DNA of 34,773 nt from an uncultured Flavobacteriales bacterium (GTDB taxonomy: Bacteria; Bacteroidota; Bacteroidia; Flavobacteriales; CAJXXR01), in contig CAJXXR010000026.1 of NCBI GenBank assembly GCA_913063375.1, positions 1 through 34,773 on the forward strand, read 5' to 3'. Positions 24,671 through 32,781 of this stretch are shown here, in pieces. The stretch's first letter is position 1; each line of letters starts with the position of its first letter. The position numbers and the translations under genes were made by a program. The notes under the pieces are model-generated. The model was not told the origin of the DNA and did not search any database. It saw only the letters and a list, made by a program, of their open reading frames with translations.

Positions 24671-25654
24671 ATGGATAAAAAGAACAGTCGAAAATATACG
24701 TTAAAGGGAGTCATCACATTAGTGATGATTCTCTTTTTTGCTTGTACCAATAGTGTAGATGAAAACAAAATTCATCTAAGTACATTTACACCTAATTTCA
24801 ATGAAGTTGAAGCTTTTCAATTTATTGAAAGACAGGTGCAAATGGGGCCAAGAGTCCCAGGGACTAAAGCTCATCACCTTTGTAGAAAGTATATCAAAAG
24901 GGTTTTAACAGAAAATGGATATGATCCAACGGTAGACCTAGGGCTAGTAGATAGTGGGGTAGGCATGCTGGAGATCTACAATATCAAAGCTAGCTACAAT
25001 CCATCTGCTGAAAAACGCGTATTGCTTTGCGGGCATTATGATAGTAGAGCCACGGCTGATTTGGATAGCTTAAATCCAGACAAGCCTGTTCCAGGGGCCA
25101 ATGACGGTGCTTCAGGAGTAGCCGTTCTATTGGAACTCGCGAAAAAAATTCAAGAATTTGACTTAGATCTAGGCGTAGACTTTATATTTTTTGATGGAGA
25201 TGATCAAGGCATATATCCAGCCTCTTCATCCATGAAAAAACATACCTGGAGCCTTGGAGCACAGTATTGGGCTAGGGGTGTTCAAAAGAAATATGAATAT
25301 GCAATAGTGTTGGATATGGTAGGTGCCGAAGGAGCAAGCTTCTATAAAGAGGACCATTCTAAATTATTCGCTGGAACTGTTCAAGAAAAGTTATGGAAGA
25401 TTGCTGGTGACCTAGGTTATGGTGATCTCTTTATTCAACAACCCATTGGTGTATTGGTTTCCGATCATTATTATATAAATAATCTTAGCAGGGCTGAAGT
25501 ACCTTGTTTACTGATCTCGGATTATCGTAAAGATACGCCACATGGATATTTTCCAAATTGGCATACCACTGCTGATTTACCGGAATATATTTCACCTAAA
25601 AGCTTAAAAGCAGTAGGCCAATCAATTATTGAACTCTTATATACCAAACCTTGA
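24671..25654 (+). CDS. M28-family lipoprotein, probable glutaminyl-peptide cyclotransferase-like
   Basis: This 327-residue protein has an N-terminal hydrophobic stretch and lipobox LFFAC (Cys25), so it should be anchored in a membrane from the periplasmic side. The fold matches M28 metallopeptidases and the glutaminyl cyclases derived from them: MGPRVPGTKAH, LLCGHYDSR, PGANDGASG (Asp145 zinc ligand), FIFFDGDDQG and NWHTTAD (His zinc ligand). Glutaminyl cyclases form N-terminal pyroglutamate on secreted proteins. The usual acidic pair EE or ED is Asp177-Asp178 here. ATG at 24671. The stop overlaps the tadA start. A plain aminopeptidase remains possible. Confidence 0.8.
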   Translation: MDKKNSRKYTLKGVITLVMILFFACTNSVDENKIHLSTFTPNFNEVEAFQFIERQVQMGPRVPGTKAHHLCRKYIKRVLTENGYDPTVDLGLVDSGVGMLEIYNIKASYNPSAEKRVLLCGHYDSRATADLDSLNPDKPVPGANDGASGVAVLLELAKKIQEFDLDLGVDFIFFDGDDQGIYPASSSMKKHTWSLGAQYWARGVQKKYEYAIVLDMVGAEGASFYKEDHSKLFAGTVQEKLWKIAGDLGYGDLFIQQPIGVLVSDHYYINNLSRAEVPCLLISDYRKDTPHGYFPNWHTTADLPEYISPKSLKAVGQSIIELLYTKP

Positions 25655-26097
25655 TGTTGACTGTTTTTTCAGATGATTATTTTATGGCTGAAGCCCTCAA
25701 AGAAGCGCAATTAGCATTCAACAAGGGTGAGGTGCCTATTGGAGCAGTAATTGTTTCTAATAAACAGATTATTGCTAGGGCACACAATCAAACGGAGCAA
25801 TTGGTTGACTTTACAGCGCATGCCGAAATGATTGCTTTTACCGCAGCTGCAGATTTTTTAGGGAAGAAGTATTTAAACGAATGTACCTTATACGTAACTG
25901 TAGAGCCCTGTGTGATGTGTAGTGGCGCTGCGTATTGGACACAATTGAAAAAGATTGTCTTTGCTACCACCGATCCAAAAAGAGGCCCTATTTCTAGAGA
26001 ATTAGACTTGTTGCATCCAAAGTGTGAAGTGGTACAAGGTGTAAAGGAAACCGAGGCAAAACAATTGATGCAGGACTTTTTTAAAGCAAAAAGGTAA
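25654..26097 (+). CDS. tadA: tRNA-specific adenosine deaminase
   Basis: This 147-residue deaminase converts A34 of tRNA-Arg(ACG) to inosine. Zinc and catalytic residues are in HAE (His56, Glu58) and PCVMC (Cys86, Cys89). VPIGAVIV (27-34) and HNQTE (44-48) fit the substrate pocket of TadA rather than free-base deaminases. The ATG at 25654 overlaps the preceding stop by one base; a TTG three bases earlier is a weaker start. It is last in the operon, before a strong hairpin. Confidence 0.95.
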   Translation: MLTVFSDDYFMAEALKEAQLAFNKGEVPIGAVIVSNKQIIARAHNQTEQLVDFTAHAEMIAFTAAADFLGKKYLNECTLYVTVEPCVMCSGAAYWTQLKKIVFATTDPKRGPISRELDLLHPKCEVVQGVKETEAKQLMQDFFKAKR

Positions 26098-26162
26098 TTC
26101 TGATCTTGGCTTTTTCAGTCTAAAAGAGGAAATGCTTGCTTAGGTTTCATAGAAGCCAATGA

Positions 26163-26210
26163 AAATTTAAAAAGCCAGTCTCGAATTTTCGGGACTGGCT
26201 TTTTAAATTT
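26163..26210. terminator. Bidirectional terminator between tadA and gldC
   Basis: An 18-bp perfect stem (arms 26163-26180 and 26193-26210, core AAAAAGCCAGTC/GACTGGCTTTTT) is extended by further pairing in the loop. It overlaps the first base or two of the gldC stop region and serves both convergent genes. Confidence 0.9.
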
Positions 26211-26547
26211 ATTCTTTTCCGTAGATGTCTGCTTTTTCTTCAAAGTACTTACAGAAATCTCTCATGTCATTGGCCAACTTATCATCATTTGTAGAACGTT
26301 CATACGTATCTGCCAAAGTAACCATAGTTTGATGAATAAACATTTTCATCTCATCCATAAGTAGATCCTTAGTCCAAAGGTCAATTCTTAAGGCTGTATT
26401 TTCTGATTTATCCCAAATGCTCATCATGACTGCCTCACAGGACTTCTCTTCCTCTTGGCCATCCGTGGCACTCCAATTCATCTTTTCTGGAATATTGTTT
26501 TCATCCAGATCGATCTTGAAATTAATTTCAGTTTGTTTAGTTGCCAT
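26209..26547 (-). CDS. gldC: Gliding motility protein GldC
   Basis: This 112-residue protein matches GldC, a small protein of Bacteroidota found with gldB. The segments LDENNIPEKMNWSATDG, MMSIWDKSENTALRIDLWTKDL, MDEMKMFIHQTMVTLADTYERST and MRDFCKYFEEKA follow the family almost throughout. It has no signal peptide. Its role in gliding and type IX secretion is accessory and its mechanism is unknown. The gene starts 5 bases after gldB and is surely co-transcribed. ATG at 26547. Confidence 0.9.
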   Translation of the reverse strand: MATKQTEINFKIDLDENNIPEKMNWSATDGQEEEKSCEAVMMSIWDKSENTALRIDLWTKDLLMDEMKMFIHQTMVTLADTYERSTNDDKLANDMRDFCKYFEEKADIYGKE

Positions 26548-26552
26548 GGTTG

Positions 26553-27554
26553 TTAAATTTTTGGTTTGTATTTTGACTTGTTAAGTATCTTTTTGGCATT
26601 CTTTTCTTGCATCAATTGCGGTAAAGTAATGGATGGATTATGTTTCATATATGATTGAACGATTCTCCATCCTATCCAACTTCCTATTCTTCCAGGAGTA
26701 ATATTGTCATTTCCTGTATAAAATTTGGAAAAAGGACTGGGTTCTATAAACCTTCTCGACAGCTTTTGTTCAGTGGAGAAAAGATAATCGTTATTTATGA
26801 AGAATTGCCAAATGCTAGCTTCATTTTTTTTTGCCCATGCTAGGTCCTCCCTTGAATAGGCAATTATCCTATGGTCTTCTTCAAGTTGTAGGAGTTGTTC
26901 TGCAAAATATAATTGCTTCCCTTCAAATATGATTTTCGATAGGAAGGATTGATTTTTTTCTAAGGTTATATTAAATCTCTGAGACCATTCTAACATGATT
27001 TTTGGCCCCAAAAAAGACATTTGCTTGTCAAACCGGATGTATTCTGGGACTCCTTTATAGAAAATGTGTCTCGGTCCCAAGAAGTGCTCTTTCCCAATAA
27101 AAAGGGTGTTTTCAGAACTTACAATAGGTTTTTCCATTTCAAAATTAGAGAACCAAGCAGAAAGTTGTGGAACCTTCACGCCCTTATAATAATGCTGAAA
27201 GCGTTTAAAACCGGCGTTAATCTCAGTATGATATTGGGTAGAATCTTTAAAAAGGATACTTAATGAATCACTGAAGTTTTTTAGCGCACCATCCATATAT
27301 CGTTTTCTCCAATCGGCATCGCTAACGGTCTTATTCAGGAAAAAGTCTGGGTATTTATTCTTCAACTCAGCAAGGTCCTCAGTGAAACTAAGGCCTTGTA
27401 TAGCCCAAAATGCCTCATCGAAATAGGTTATTTCAACATTTTTCTCGGTACCATCTAGCTTAACTGAAAACTTATTTTCATCCTTACATGCTGTAAATGA
27501 AATAGTTAGAATAAGACTGAGGTAAAGTAAAATATATCGATTATGAAAAAGCAT
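26553..27554 (-). CDS. gldB: Gliding motility lipoprotein GldB
   Basis: This 333-residue protein has an N-terminal signal and lipobox ISFTAC (Cys about 23), as expected for the lipoprotein GldB needed for gliding in Flavobacterium. Matching segments include DVEITYFDEAFW-like EITYFDEAFW, PDFFLNKTVSDADWRKRY, YPxFxxxF-like spacing and the C-terminal PGRIGSWIGWRIVQSYM, typical of the DUF2268-like peptidase-related fold. ATG at 27554. The candidate -7 box at 27597-27604 (minus TACATTTG) is divergent from the beta-barrel gene. Confidence 0.9.
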   Translation of the reverse strand: MLFHNRYILLYLSLILTISFTACKDENKFSVKLDGTEKNVEITYFDEAFWAIQGLSFTEDLAELKNKYPDFFLNKTVSDADWRKRYMDGALKNFSDSLSILFKDSTQYHTEINAGFKRFQHYYKGVKVPQLSAWFSNFEMEKPIVSSENTLFIGKEHFLGPRHIFYKGVPEYIRFDKQMSFLGPKIMLEWSQRFNITLEKNQSFLSKIIFEGKQLYFAEQLLQLEEDHRIIAYSREDLAWAKKNEASIWQFFINNDYLFSTEQKLSRRFIEPSPFSKFYTGNDNITPGRIGSWIGWRIVQSYMKHNPSITLPQLMQEKNAKKILNKSKYKPKI

Positions 27555-27596
27555 AAAGTGAGCTGTTAAAAATTAGTACTTTCGTAGCGTACTTGG

Positions 27597-27604
27597 CAAA
27601 TGTA
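27597..27604 (-). promoter_or_regulatory. Candidate -7 element of the gldB-gldC operon
   Basis: The minus strand reads TACATTTG, an exact TAnnTTTG match 43 bases upstream of the gldB ATG. Confidence 0.4.
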
Positions 27605-27639
27605 TAAAGTTTTTAATTATAAAAGATAAGCTTCTACTT

Positions 27640-28272
27640 ATGAAAAAAGTGATCATTTTAATGCTAATGATATCTGGATTATTTTCGGCAAACGCACAAG
27701 ATGTGAGGGTCGGAATGCAAATGTCTCCTACTATCTCCTTTGTGAGTACAGATGGGGATTATTTAGATAAAGTAAATAGAATTAAGTTTTCTTGGGGGTT
27801 TGTGACCTTGTTTAACACAGAGGGAAGAAATTACAGTGTGATGACTGGGGTGGATATAACCACAAAGGGAGCCAAATTCTCCTATGAAGATGGTGAAGGA
27901 AATGAATATGAAGTTAAATACAATACTCAACATCTAGAGATACCATTAGCCATTAGAATGCATACGCGTGAGATTGGTTATTTTTCATATTGGCTAAAAG
28001 CCGGTTTAGCACCCTCTATAGAATTAAAAGAGAAGGTTGATTTTCATTTGAATGATGAGCCTTATGAAATTAAAGGAGATAATTTCAGTAAGAATTTTGG
28101 CTTGAACCTCCTTTTAGGAATTGGAACCCAATATGAAATAAGTGAAGAAACAGATCTTTTCTTTGGATTGGGATATAATAATGGTTTGCTAAATTCTTTT
28201 ACGAAGTTGGAAGGTTATAAAGAGGATGGTTTCTTTAGTCATTTTGCCCTTCAAGCTGGGGTATTGTTCTAA
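27640..28272 (+). CDS. Outer-membrane beta-barrel protein (PorT/OMP_b-brl type)
   Basis: This 210-residue protein has a clear signal peptide (MKKVIILMLMISGLFSANAQ, cleavage after residue 19 or 20). The rest alternates strands typical of an eight-stranded outer-membrane barrel, ending FSHFALQAGVLF with a terminal Phe. The pattern of short strands and turns (ISFVSTDGDY, LEIPLAIRMHTR, YWLKAGLAPSIEL, LNLLLGIGTQYE, LFFGLGYNNGL) fits the PorT-like family. True PorT acts in type IX secretion; this may be only a relative. It lies between gldB (divergent) and nadE. Confidence 0.75.
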   Translation: MKKVIILMLMISGLFSANAQDVRVGMQMSPTISFVSTDGDYLDKVNRIKFSWGFVTLFNTEGRNYSVMTGVDITTKGAKFSYEDGEGNEYEVKYNTQHLEIPLAIRMHTREIGYFSYWLKAGLAPSIELKEKVDFHLNDEPYEIKGDNFSKNFGLNLLLGIGTQYEISEETDLFFGLGYNNGLLNSFTKLEGYKEDGFFSHFALQAGVLF

Positions 28273-28309
28273 AGTTTGGTTAGTATATGTATATTTACGT
28301 TGGGTTGAT

Positions 28310-28317
28310 TATATTTG
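28310..28317 (+). promoter_or_regulatory. Candidate -7 element of nadE
   Basis: TATATTTG is an exact TAnnTTTG match, 26 bases before the nadE ATG. No -33 match at 19 bp is seen. Confidence 0.4.
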
Positions 28318-28343
28318 TGCTTTAAAGTCAAAAAACGCTGAAA

Positions 28344-29123
28344 ATGAAGTCAAAAGAAGTGATAGACCATATGGTTAAATGGTTGGATGACTACTGTGAA
28401 AAGACTGGTTTAAATGGATTTGTTGTTGGTATTTCAGGAGGAATAGATTCTGCTGTTACATCGGCTCTTTGTGCTATGACAGGAAGAAAACTATGTTGTC
28501 TTACCATGCCTATTCATCAAGTGGAGAGTGAATTTATTAGAGGTGAAGAGCATATCGATTGGCTATTGACTAATTTTCAAAATGTTGAAAAACAAATAAT
28601 TGATTTGACGTCAACCTATGATACTTTCCAAGCTAGTTTACCTAAAGATGCAATTACCCATTTATCTATGGCAAATGCGAGGGCTAGAATTCGTATGACG
28701 GCTTTGTATACCGTTGCTGGAGGACATGGGTTATTGGTGGCTGGAACGGGAAATAAGGTAGAAGATTTTGGAATAGGTTTCTTTACAAAATATGGTGACG
28801 GTGGAGTAGATATTAGCCCAATCGCCGACCTTAACAAATCGGAAGTGTATGCTATTGCCAAGGAACTAGGAGTTGCGAATTCCATACAGGTTGCATCTCC
28901 TACAGATGGACTTTGGGAAGACGGAAGAGATGATGAAGCACAAATTGGAGCTTCTTATCCAGAGTTGGAAATAGCCATGGAGCAATATGATGCCGGTTTA
29001 ACTAGTGAAGATTTAGAAGGTAGAGAAAGAGAAGTCTTTATTATATATAAACGTAGACATATTGCGAACCTTCATAAAATGGTTCCAATACCTGTCTGTA
29101 CTATTCCTACTGAATTAAAATAA
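28344..29123 (+). CDS. nadE: NH3-dependent NAD+ synthetase
   Basis: This 259-residue enzyme makes NAD+ from deamido-NAD, ATP and ammonia. The pyrophosphatase-type P-loop is VVGISGGIDSAV (27-38). GTGNKVEDFGIGFFTKYGDGGVDISPIADLNKSEV is the strongly conserved core, and PTDGLWEDGRDDEAQIG follows. There is no glutaminase domain, so it uses free ammonia. ATG at 28344. A palindromic terminator follows. The dioxygenase for quinolinate synthesis is 2.2 kb away on the other strand. Confidence 0.96.
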   Translation: MKSKEVIDHMVKWLDDYCEKTGLNGFVVGISGGIDSAVTSALCAMTGRKLCCLTMPIHQVESEFIRGEEHIDWLLTNFQNVEKQIIDLTSTYDTFQASLPKDAITHLSMANARARIRMTALYTVAGGHGLLVAGTGNKVEDFGIGFFTKYGDGGVDISPIADLNKSEVYAIAKELGVANSIQVASPTDGLWEDGRDDEAQIGASYPELEIAMEQYDAGLTSEDLEGREREVFIIYKRRHIANLHKMVPIPVCTIPTELK

Positions 29124-29131
29124 AACATAAA

Positions 29132-29163
29132 AAAATCCCCGAATGATCATTCGGGGATTTTTT
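29132..29163. terminator. Perfect 32-bp palindromic bidirectional terminator
   Basis: Arms AAAAATCCCCGAATGA (29132-29147) and TCATTCGGGGATTTTT (29148-29163) are fully complementary. It ends nadE on the plus strand and its edge overlaps the stop codon of the minus-strand gene. Confidence 0.9.
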
Positions 29164-29653
29164 ATTTCTTCACAAGTGTGTTAAAGTTATTCCAATATGC
29201 TTTGGAAACAGGCTGATAGCCTTGATTCAGCATAGAAAATATAAATAGGTTTCTATCAGTAGGATATTTTAAGTCCGATGAGAATATCTTGGCATTTAGA
29301 CTGTCTAGGCTTGAAGAGCCATCTGCTAAGGATTGTATGTCCTGTGCGTTAAGAAAAGAGAAGGAATCTACCTTTATATCTAATTGTAAAATTCGAGCTT
29401 CTTCCTTTAGGCAAGCCATTAGCTGAATGCTGTCTTCTTTCTTTAATTCAATATAATGTATATTCTCAATAGCGCCTTCCATAACCATATCGCTAAATAT
29501 GGCAAAATGTTCCTGCGCCTCTTCCTGTTTGTTTTGCTTAATTGATTCCCAGTCCTCTCCTGTAATTGAATTGGAAGCTAGGTAATGGATAAATTCCTGA
29601 CTTAGGTGAGATTGCTCGTCTTCTGTTAGTAATCTATATTTTATTTGGTACAT
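29162..29653 (-). CDS. DUF6495-like conserved Bacteroidota protein
   Basis: This 163-residue soluble protein has no signal peptide or membrane helix. The N-terminal part (MYQIKYRLLTEDEQSHLSQ, FIHYLASNSITGEDWESIK, EAQEHFAIFSDMVMEGAIENIHYIE) resembles the uncharacterised DUF6495 family, widespread in Flavobacteriia. The C-terminal third is not recognised. The function is unknown. ATG at 29653. It stands alone, convergent with nadE, sharing its terminator. No clear promoter box was seen upstream. Confidence 0.65.
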   Translation of the reverse strand: MYQIKYRLLTEDEQSHLSQEFIHYLASNSITGEDWESIKQNKQEEAQEHFAIFSDMVMEGAIENIHYIELKKEDSIQLMACLKEEARILQLDIKVDSFSFLNAQDIQSLADGSSSLDSLNAKIFSSDLKYPTDRNLFIFSMLNQGYQPVSKAYWNNFNTLVKK

Positions 29654-29843
29654 CTAATCCTGTTTTTGGCAAAATTACAAATTATCCATTCTAGTTGTGG
29701 TATTCTGTTGCAGAATACTTTAATCTACTGTTGGATTTTATTAGATCCTGTATTTTTTCAGTTAAAATATTAATCTACCTTTGAATTAGATCTTTGGAGA
29801 GGTTTTTGACCATCATTATTGTATAACTATTTGATAGAATGAC

Positions 29844-30725
29844 ATGAAAAAACACTTAGTAGTCGGAGGGGTGCCGGAACATTTTAATATGCCTTGGCAC
29901 TTGGCTATAGAATCTGGTTTCTTTGGTAATTACGGCCTCGATGTAGATTGGCAGGATTATAAAGGGGGTACAGGAGCAATGTGTAAAGATCTAAGAGAGA
30001 AAAAGTTGGATGTTGCAGTACTTCTTACGGAAGGTATTGTTGCAGACATTATTAAAGGTAATGACTGTAAAATAGTCCAATTTTACATCAAATCTCCCTT
30101 AAACTGGGGCGTGCATGTAAATGCAAATTCTCGGTACCAATCCATTGAAGATTTAGAAAATTCTCGTGCCGCCATAAGTCGTTATGGTTCCGGATCTCAT
30201 ATGATGGCCTATGTAATGGCAGATGATATGGGATGGAATCTGAATGATTTAAAATTTGACCTAGTTTCAAATATCGACGGGGGTAGAGAAGCCCTAGGGA
30301 ATGGTAGTTCTGATTATTTCCTTTGGGAAAAGCTAACCACAAAACCCTATGTAGATAATGGTGAATTTAGAAAGGTAGGTATTTGCCCTACGCCCTGGTC
30401 TAGTTTCGTGATAGCTGTTAGAAATGATGTCTTGGAAGATGCCGGAGAGCATATTGAAGCATTGTTAGAAGCTATCAATCAAAGTTGCCGTCAATTCGTG
30501 AAAAGGAGCGATGCAGAGGAAGTAGTTGCTTGGCGATATGGACTAAAATTGGAAGATGTTCGCGAATGGTACTTGGATACCGAATGGGCCTTAGAAAGTG
30601 AAATAGATACGGATCATTTACACCTGGTTCAAGAACGATTATTGCAATTGGGTAGAATTGATCATAAGGTAGATCTAGAGACGCTATGTTGGAATAGAAA
30701 TCTACAGGTTAATATTACGCTATGA
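29844..30725 (+). CDS. Periplasmic-binding-fold (NMT1/SsuA-like) protein without signal peptide
   Basis: This 293-residue protein resembles the substrate-binding subunits of sulphonate/thiamine-precursor ABC transporters and THI5/NMT1-type proteins: VGGVPEHFNMPWHLAIESGFFGNYGLDVDW, YKGGTGAMCKDLREKKLDVAVLLTEG, SRYGSGSHMMAYVMA. It has no signal peptide or lipobox; the chain starts MKKHLVVGGVPEHF and goes straight into the first strand. It is therefore probably cytoplasmic, as in THI5-like or MqnA-like enzymes that use this fold. No permease or ATPase gene is adjacent. Its stop overlaps acpH by four bases (ATGA). The ligand is unknown. Confidence 0.8.
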   Translation: MKKHLVVGGVPEHFNMPWHLAIESGFFGNYGLDVDWQDYKGGTGAMCKDLREKKLDVAVLLTEGIVADIIKGNDCKIVQFYIKSPLNWGVHVNANSRYQSIEDLENSRAAISRYGSGSHMMAYVMADDMGWNLNDLKFDLVSNIDGGREALGNGSSDYFLWEKLTTKPYVDNGEFRKVGICPTPWSSFVIAVRNDVLEDAGEHIEALLEAINQSCRQFVKRSDAEEVVAWRYGLKLEDVREWYLDTEWALESEIDTDHLHLVQERLLQLGRIDHKVDLETLCWNRNLQVNITL

Positions 30726-31336
30726 ACTTCTTAGCACATTTACATCTATCTGGCGATAACTCAGCCGTAATGACAGGTAATTTTTTGGGTGACTTTATTC
30801 GAATGAAGGAGTTGACCTTGTCAGAGGATAATGTGCAAAATAGAAATATTATCAAAGGGATGAGGCTTCATAAGTGTATCGATTTGTATACCGATAGCCA
30901 CCCTTTAGTAAAACAAGTTCAAAAAATATTTATCCCTAAATTCGGAAAGTACGCTTCTGTGCTTTCCGATTTATATTTTGATTATTTACTGTGTAATCAC
31001 TGGCAATTGTTTTCTTCCATCTCTTTGAAGGAATTTTCAAATTCGGCCTATGAAAATCTCGACGTAAATAGAAAGTTCTTTAACGGACATGCTAGTCGGT
31101 TTTATGGCTATATGTATGCCAATAACCTTCTTGTGAATTATGGAAGCTTAGAAGGGATGAAAATGGTGCTAAATGGAATTAGCAATAGAAGGGTGAGTAG
31201 CAATATTAATTTAGCGCTGTCAATTGAGGTTTTCCAGGAGCATGAATCTGCTATTCGTGATTATTTTATAAAATTTTACCCCGACCTATTGGGAAGGGGT
31301 AAAGAATTTTTGGAACACACAGATTTGGTGTATTAA
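30722..31336 (+). CDS. acpH: Acyl-carrier-protein phosphodiesterase-like protein (AcpH/DUF479)
   Basis: This 204-residue protein matches AcpH, an HD-type hydrolase that removes the phosphopantetheine arm from acyl carrier protein. MNFLAHLHLSGDNSAVMTGNFLGDFI and MRLHKCIDLYTDSHP are the family signatures, giving His/Asp metal ligands (HKCIDLYTD). SDLYFDYLLCNHW is the next conserved block. The length is close to the E. coli protein. The ATG overlaps the preceding stop. The stop abuts the convergent dioxygenase stop with no bases between. The chain is cytosolic. Confidence 0.9.
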   Translation: MNFLAHLHLSGDNSAVMTGNFLGDFIRMKELTLSEDNVQNRNIIKGMRLHKCIDLYTDSHPLVKQVQKIFIPKFGKYASVLSDLYFDYLLCNHWQLFSSISLKEFSNSAYENLDVNRKFFNGHASRFYGYMYANNLLVNYGSLEGMKMVLNGISNRRVSSNINLALSIEVFQEHESAIRDYFIKFYPDLLGRGKEFLEHTDLVY

Positions 31337-31870
31337 CTATCTTTTTACAAAGCGTTCATCCGTTTCCATGACAGTGCCACATTCATTACAAGTCCTTAAA
31401 TGCTCAGATTCATAGAACTCCTGGAATCTTGGCAGGAAGTCATTTTCTATATTCGTTAGGCTGAAATATGTTTCATGTAACTTGTTGTTACAATGGTCAC
31501 AAAACCACATTAATCCGTCTTTTTCGTTTCCTGATCTAACTTTTTCGATAACTAGACCAATGGAATTTTCTGTTCTCATTGGAGAATGTGGAGTCTTTCC
31601 AGGAAGTAAGAACATGTCTCCAGGTCCTAGCTCAATGTCTACTGGCTTCCCTTCTTCTTGAATACGTACACAAATGTTACCTTCTAACTGATAAAATAAT
31701 TCTTCCGTTTCGTTATAGTGATAATCTTTTCTCGCATTTGGTCCACCAACGATCATTACGATAAAATCCCCTGCCTTAACGTATAAATTTTTATTACCCA
31801 CTGGTGGTTTAAGAAGATCTCTGTTGTCTTTAATCCACTTTTGTAGGTTGAACGGTTTTTGAATGGCCAT
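31337..31870 (-). CDS. nbaC: 3-hydroxyanthranilate 3,4-dioxygenase
   Basis: This 177-residue cupin opens the ring of 3-hydroxyanthranilate; the product cyclises to quinolinate for NAD synthesis or is degraded further. Fe ligands His51, Glu57 and His95 and substrate arginines Arg47 and Arg99 fall where the Cupriavidus enzyme has them. The second, rubredoxin-like metal site is intact: CDHC (124-127) and CNEC (161-164). ATG at 31870, 44 bases after the lipoprotein stop, so it could be the last gene of the fabF-rnc run. No other kynurenine-pathway gene is in the window. Confidence 0.95.
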   Translation of the reverse strand: MAIQKPFNLQKWIKDNRDLLKPPVGNKNLYVKAGDFIVMIVGGPNARKDYHYNETEELFYQLEGNICVRIQEEGKPVDIELGPGDMFLLPGKTPHSPMRTENSIGLVIEKVRSGNEKDGLMWFCDHCNNKLHETYFSLTNIENDFLPRFQEFYESEHLRTCNECGTVMETDERFVKR

Positions 31871-31914
31871 AGCAATATATTTTTGACGATTTATTTTTGG
31901 TTTGTTAACGCTCC

Positions 31915-32766
31915 TTATAATTTAAGGAAATTCTTGAAGAAATTTCTAAATTCCTCTTTTTTAAATGTCTTATCTATCTCGGATTCAATATCTTCCTTGC
32001 TGTAGGTCGTGTTTTCATTTAAGGTGAAGGCTTTCAAAATGATACAAGAACTGTAAAAGTCGATAAACTCAGGGATTTGCAATAAGATTTGATCTTCAGA
32101 GTGGTAGTTGTCTACAAAATCATAATAGTCCTCATTGATTAACAATGGAGCACCCTTCAATTTTTCATAGTTGGATGGATATATCAACTCCAATTTAGCT
32201 AATATATAATCAATAGCTCTACGCTCAACCTTTCTAAACCCTTGTTGCTTAAGGTTGGCTTCATTAAGCGCAAACATATATTCTTTTCGAATTTTAAGCA
32301 GTGATTTATTAAATGGCTTTGGCTCTTGCATGAATAGACTGTCAGTGACATATTTATTCATAAAGAATCTTTTAGCAGCTAGGTATCTGTTCTGTTGTTT
32401 ACCTCTTTCTCCTTTAATTTTAAGGGTAGTCATTAAATCCAAATTGTCAAAATGGATATGTAGACTATCTCTTGGTGAAAGGTATAAATCAAAATAGAAA
32501 TCATGGTGAATTAAACGGTAATAGCCTGGAATGCTGTCCTCAAAATTAAAAACTAGATTACCGCCTTCCGTGAAGTTAAGCGTATCAATATTATTCAAAT
32601 CAATGTTTTCGCCTCTTTTTTGCAAAAATACATTGGCTTCCGGATGTGCTATATTATCAATCTGTAACGTGGTATGAATCCTTGTTATATATTTCTCTTT
32701 GGCTTTTTCTTGAACACAAGAAATAGTCAATAATAAGAGTGATATAAGAATGATACGCGTTTTCAT
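31915..32766 (-). CDS. Lipoprotein resembling the N-terminal part of TlpA/DUF4369 proteins
   Basis: This 283-residue protein has a signal and lipobox LLTISC (Cys17), so it is a predicted lipoprotein. Residues about 25-125 are beta-rich (LQIDNIAHPEANVFLQKRG, GGNLVFNFEDSIPGYYRLIHH, LYLSPRDSLHIHFDN), like the DUF4369 domain that precedes thioredoxin domains in Bacteroidota. Residues 130-283 are mostly helical. The usual C-terminal thioredoxin domain with CxxC is absent: the chain ends at EEFRNFFKNFLKL and no further frame follows. It starts 15 bases after rnc. The function is unknown. Confidence 0.75.
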   Translation of the reverse strand: MKTRIILISLLLLTISCVQEKAKEKYITRIHTTLQIDNIAHPEANVFLQKRGENIDLNNIDTLNFTEGGNLVFNFEDSIPGYYRLIHHDFYFDLYLSPRDSLHIHFDNLDLMTTLKIKGERGKQQNRYLAAKRFFMNKYVTDSLFMQEPKPFNKSLLKIRKEYMFALNEANLKQQGFRKVERRAIDYILAKLELIYPSNYEKLKGAPLLINEDYYDFVDNYHSEDQILLQIPEFIDFYSSCIILKAFTLNENTTYSKEDIESEIDKTFKKEEFRNFFKNFLKL

Positions 32767-32781
32767 GATAGGGGTATATTA

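Noticed and set aside
29844..30725. MqnA/MqnD menaquinone enzyme
   Set aside because: The absence of a signal peptide fits, but the sequence pattern is closer to NMT1/SsuA proteins and no menaquinone genes are adjacent.
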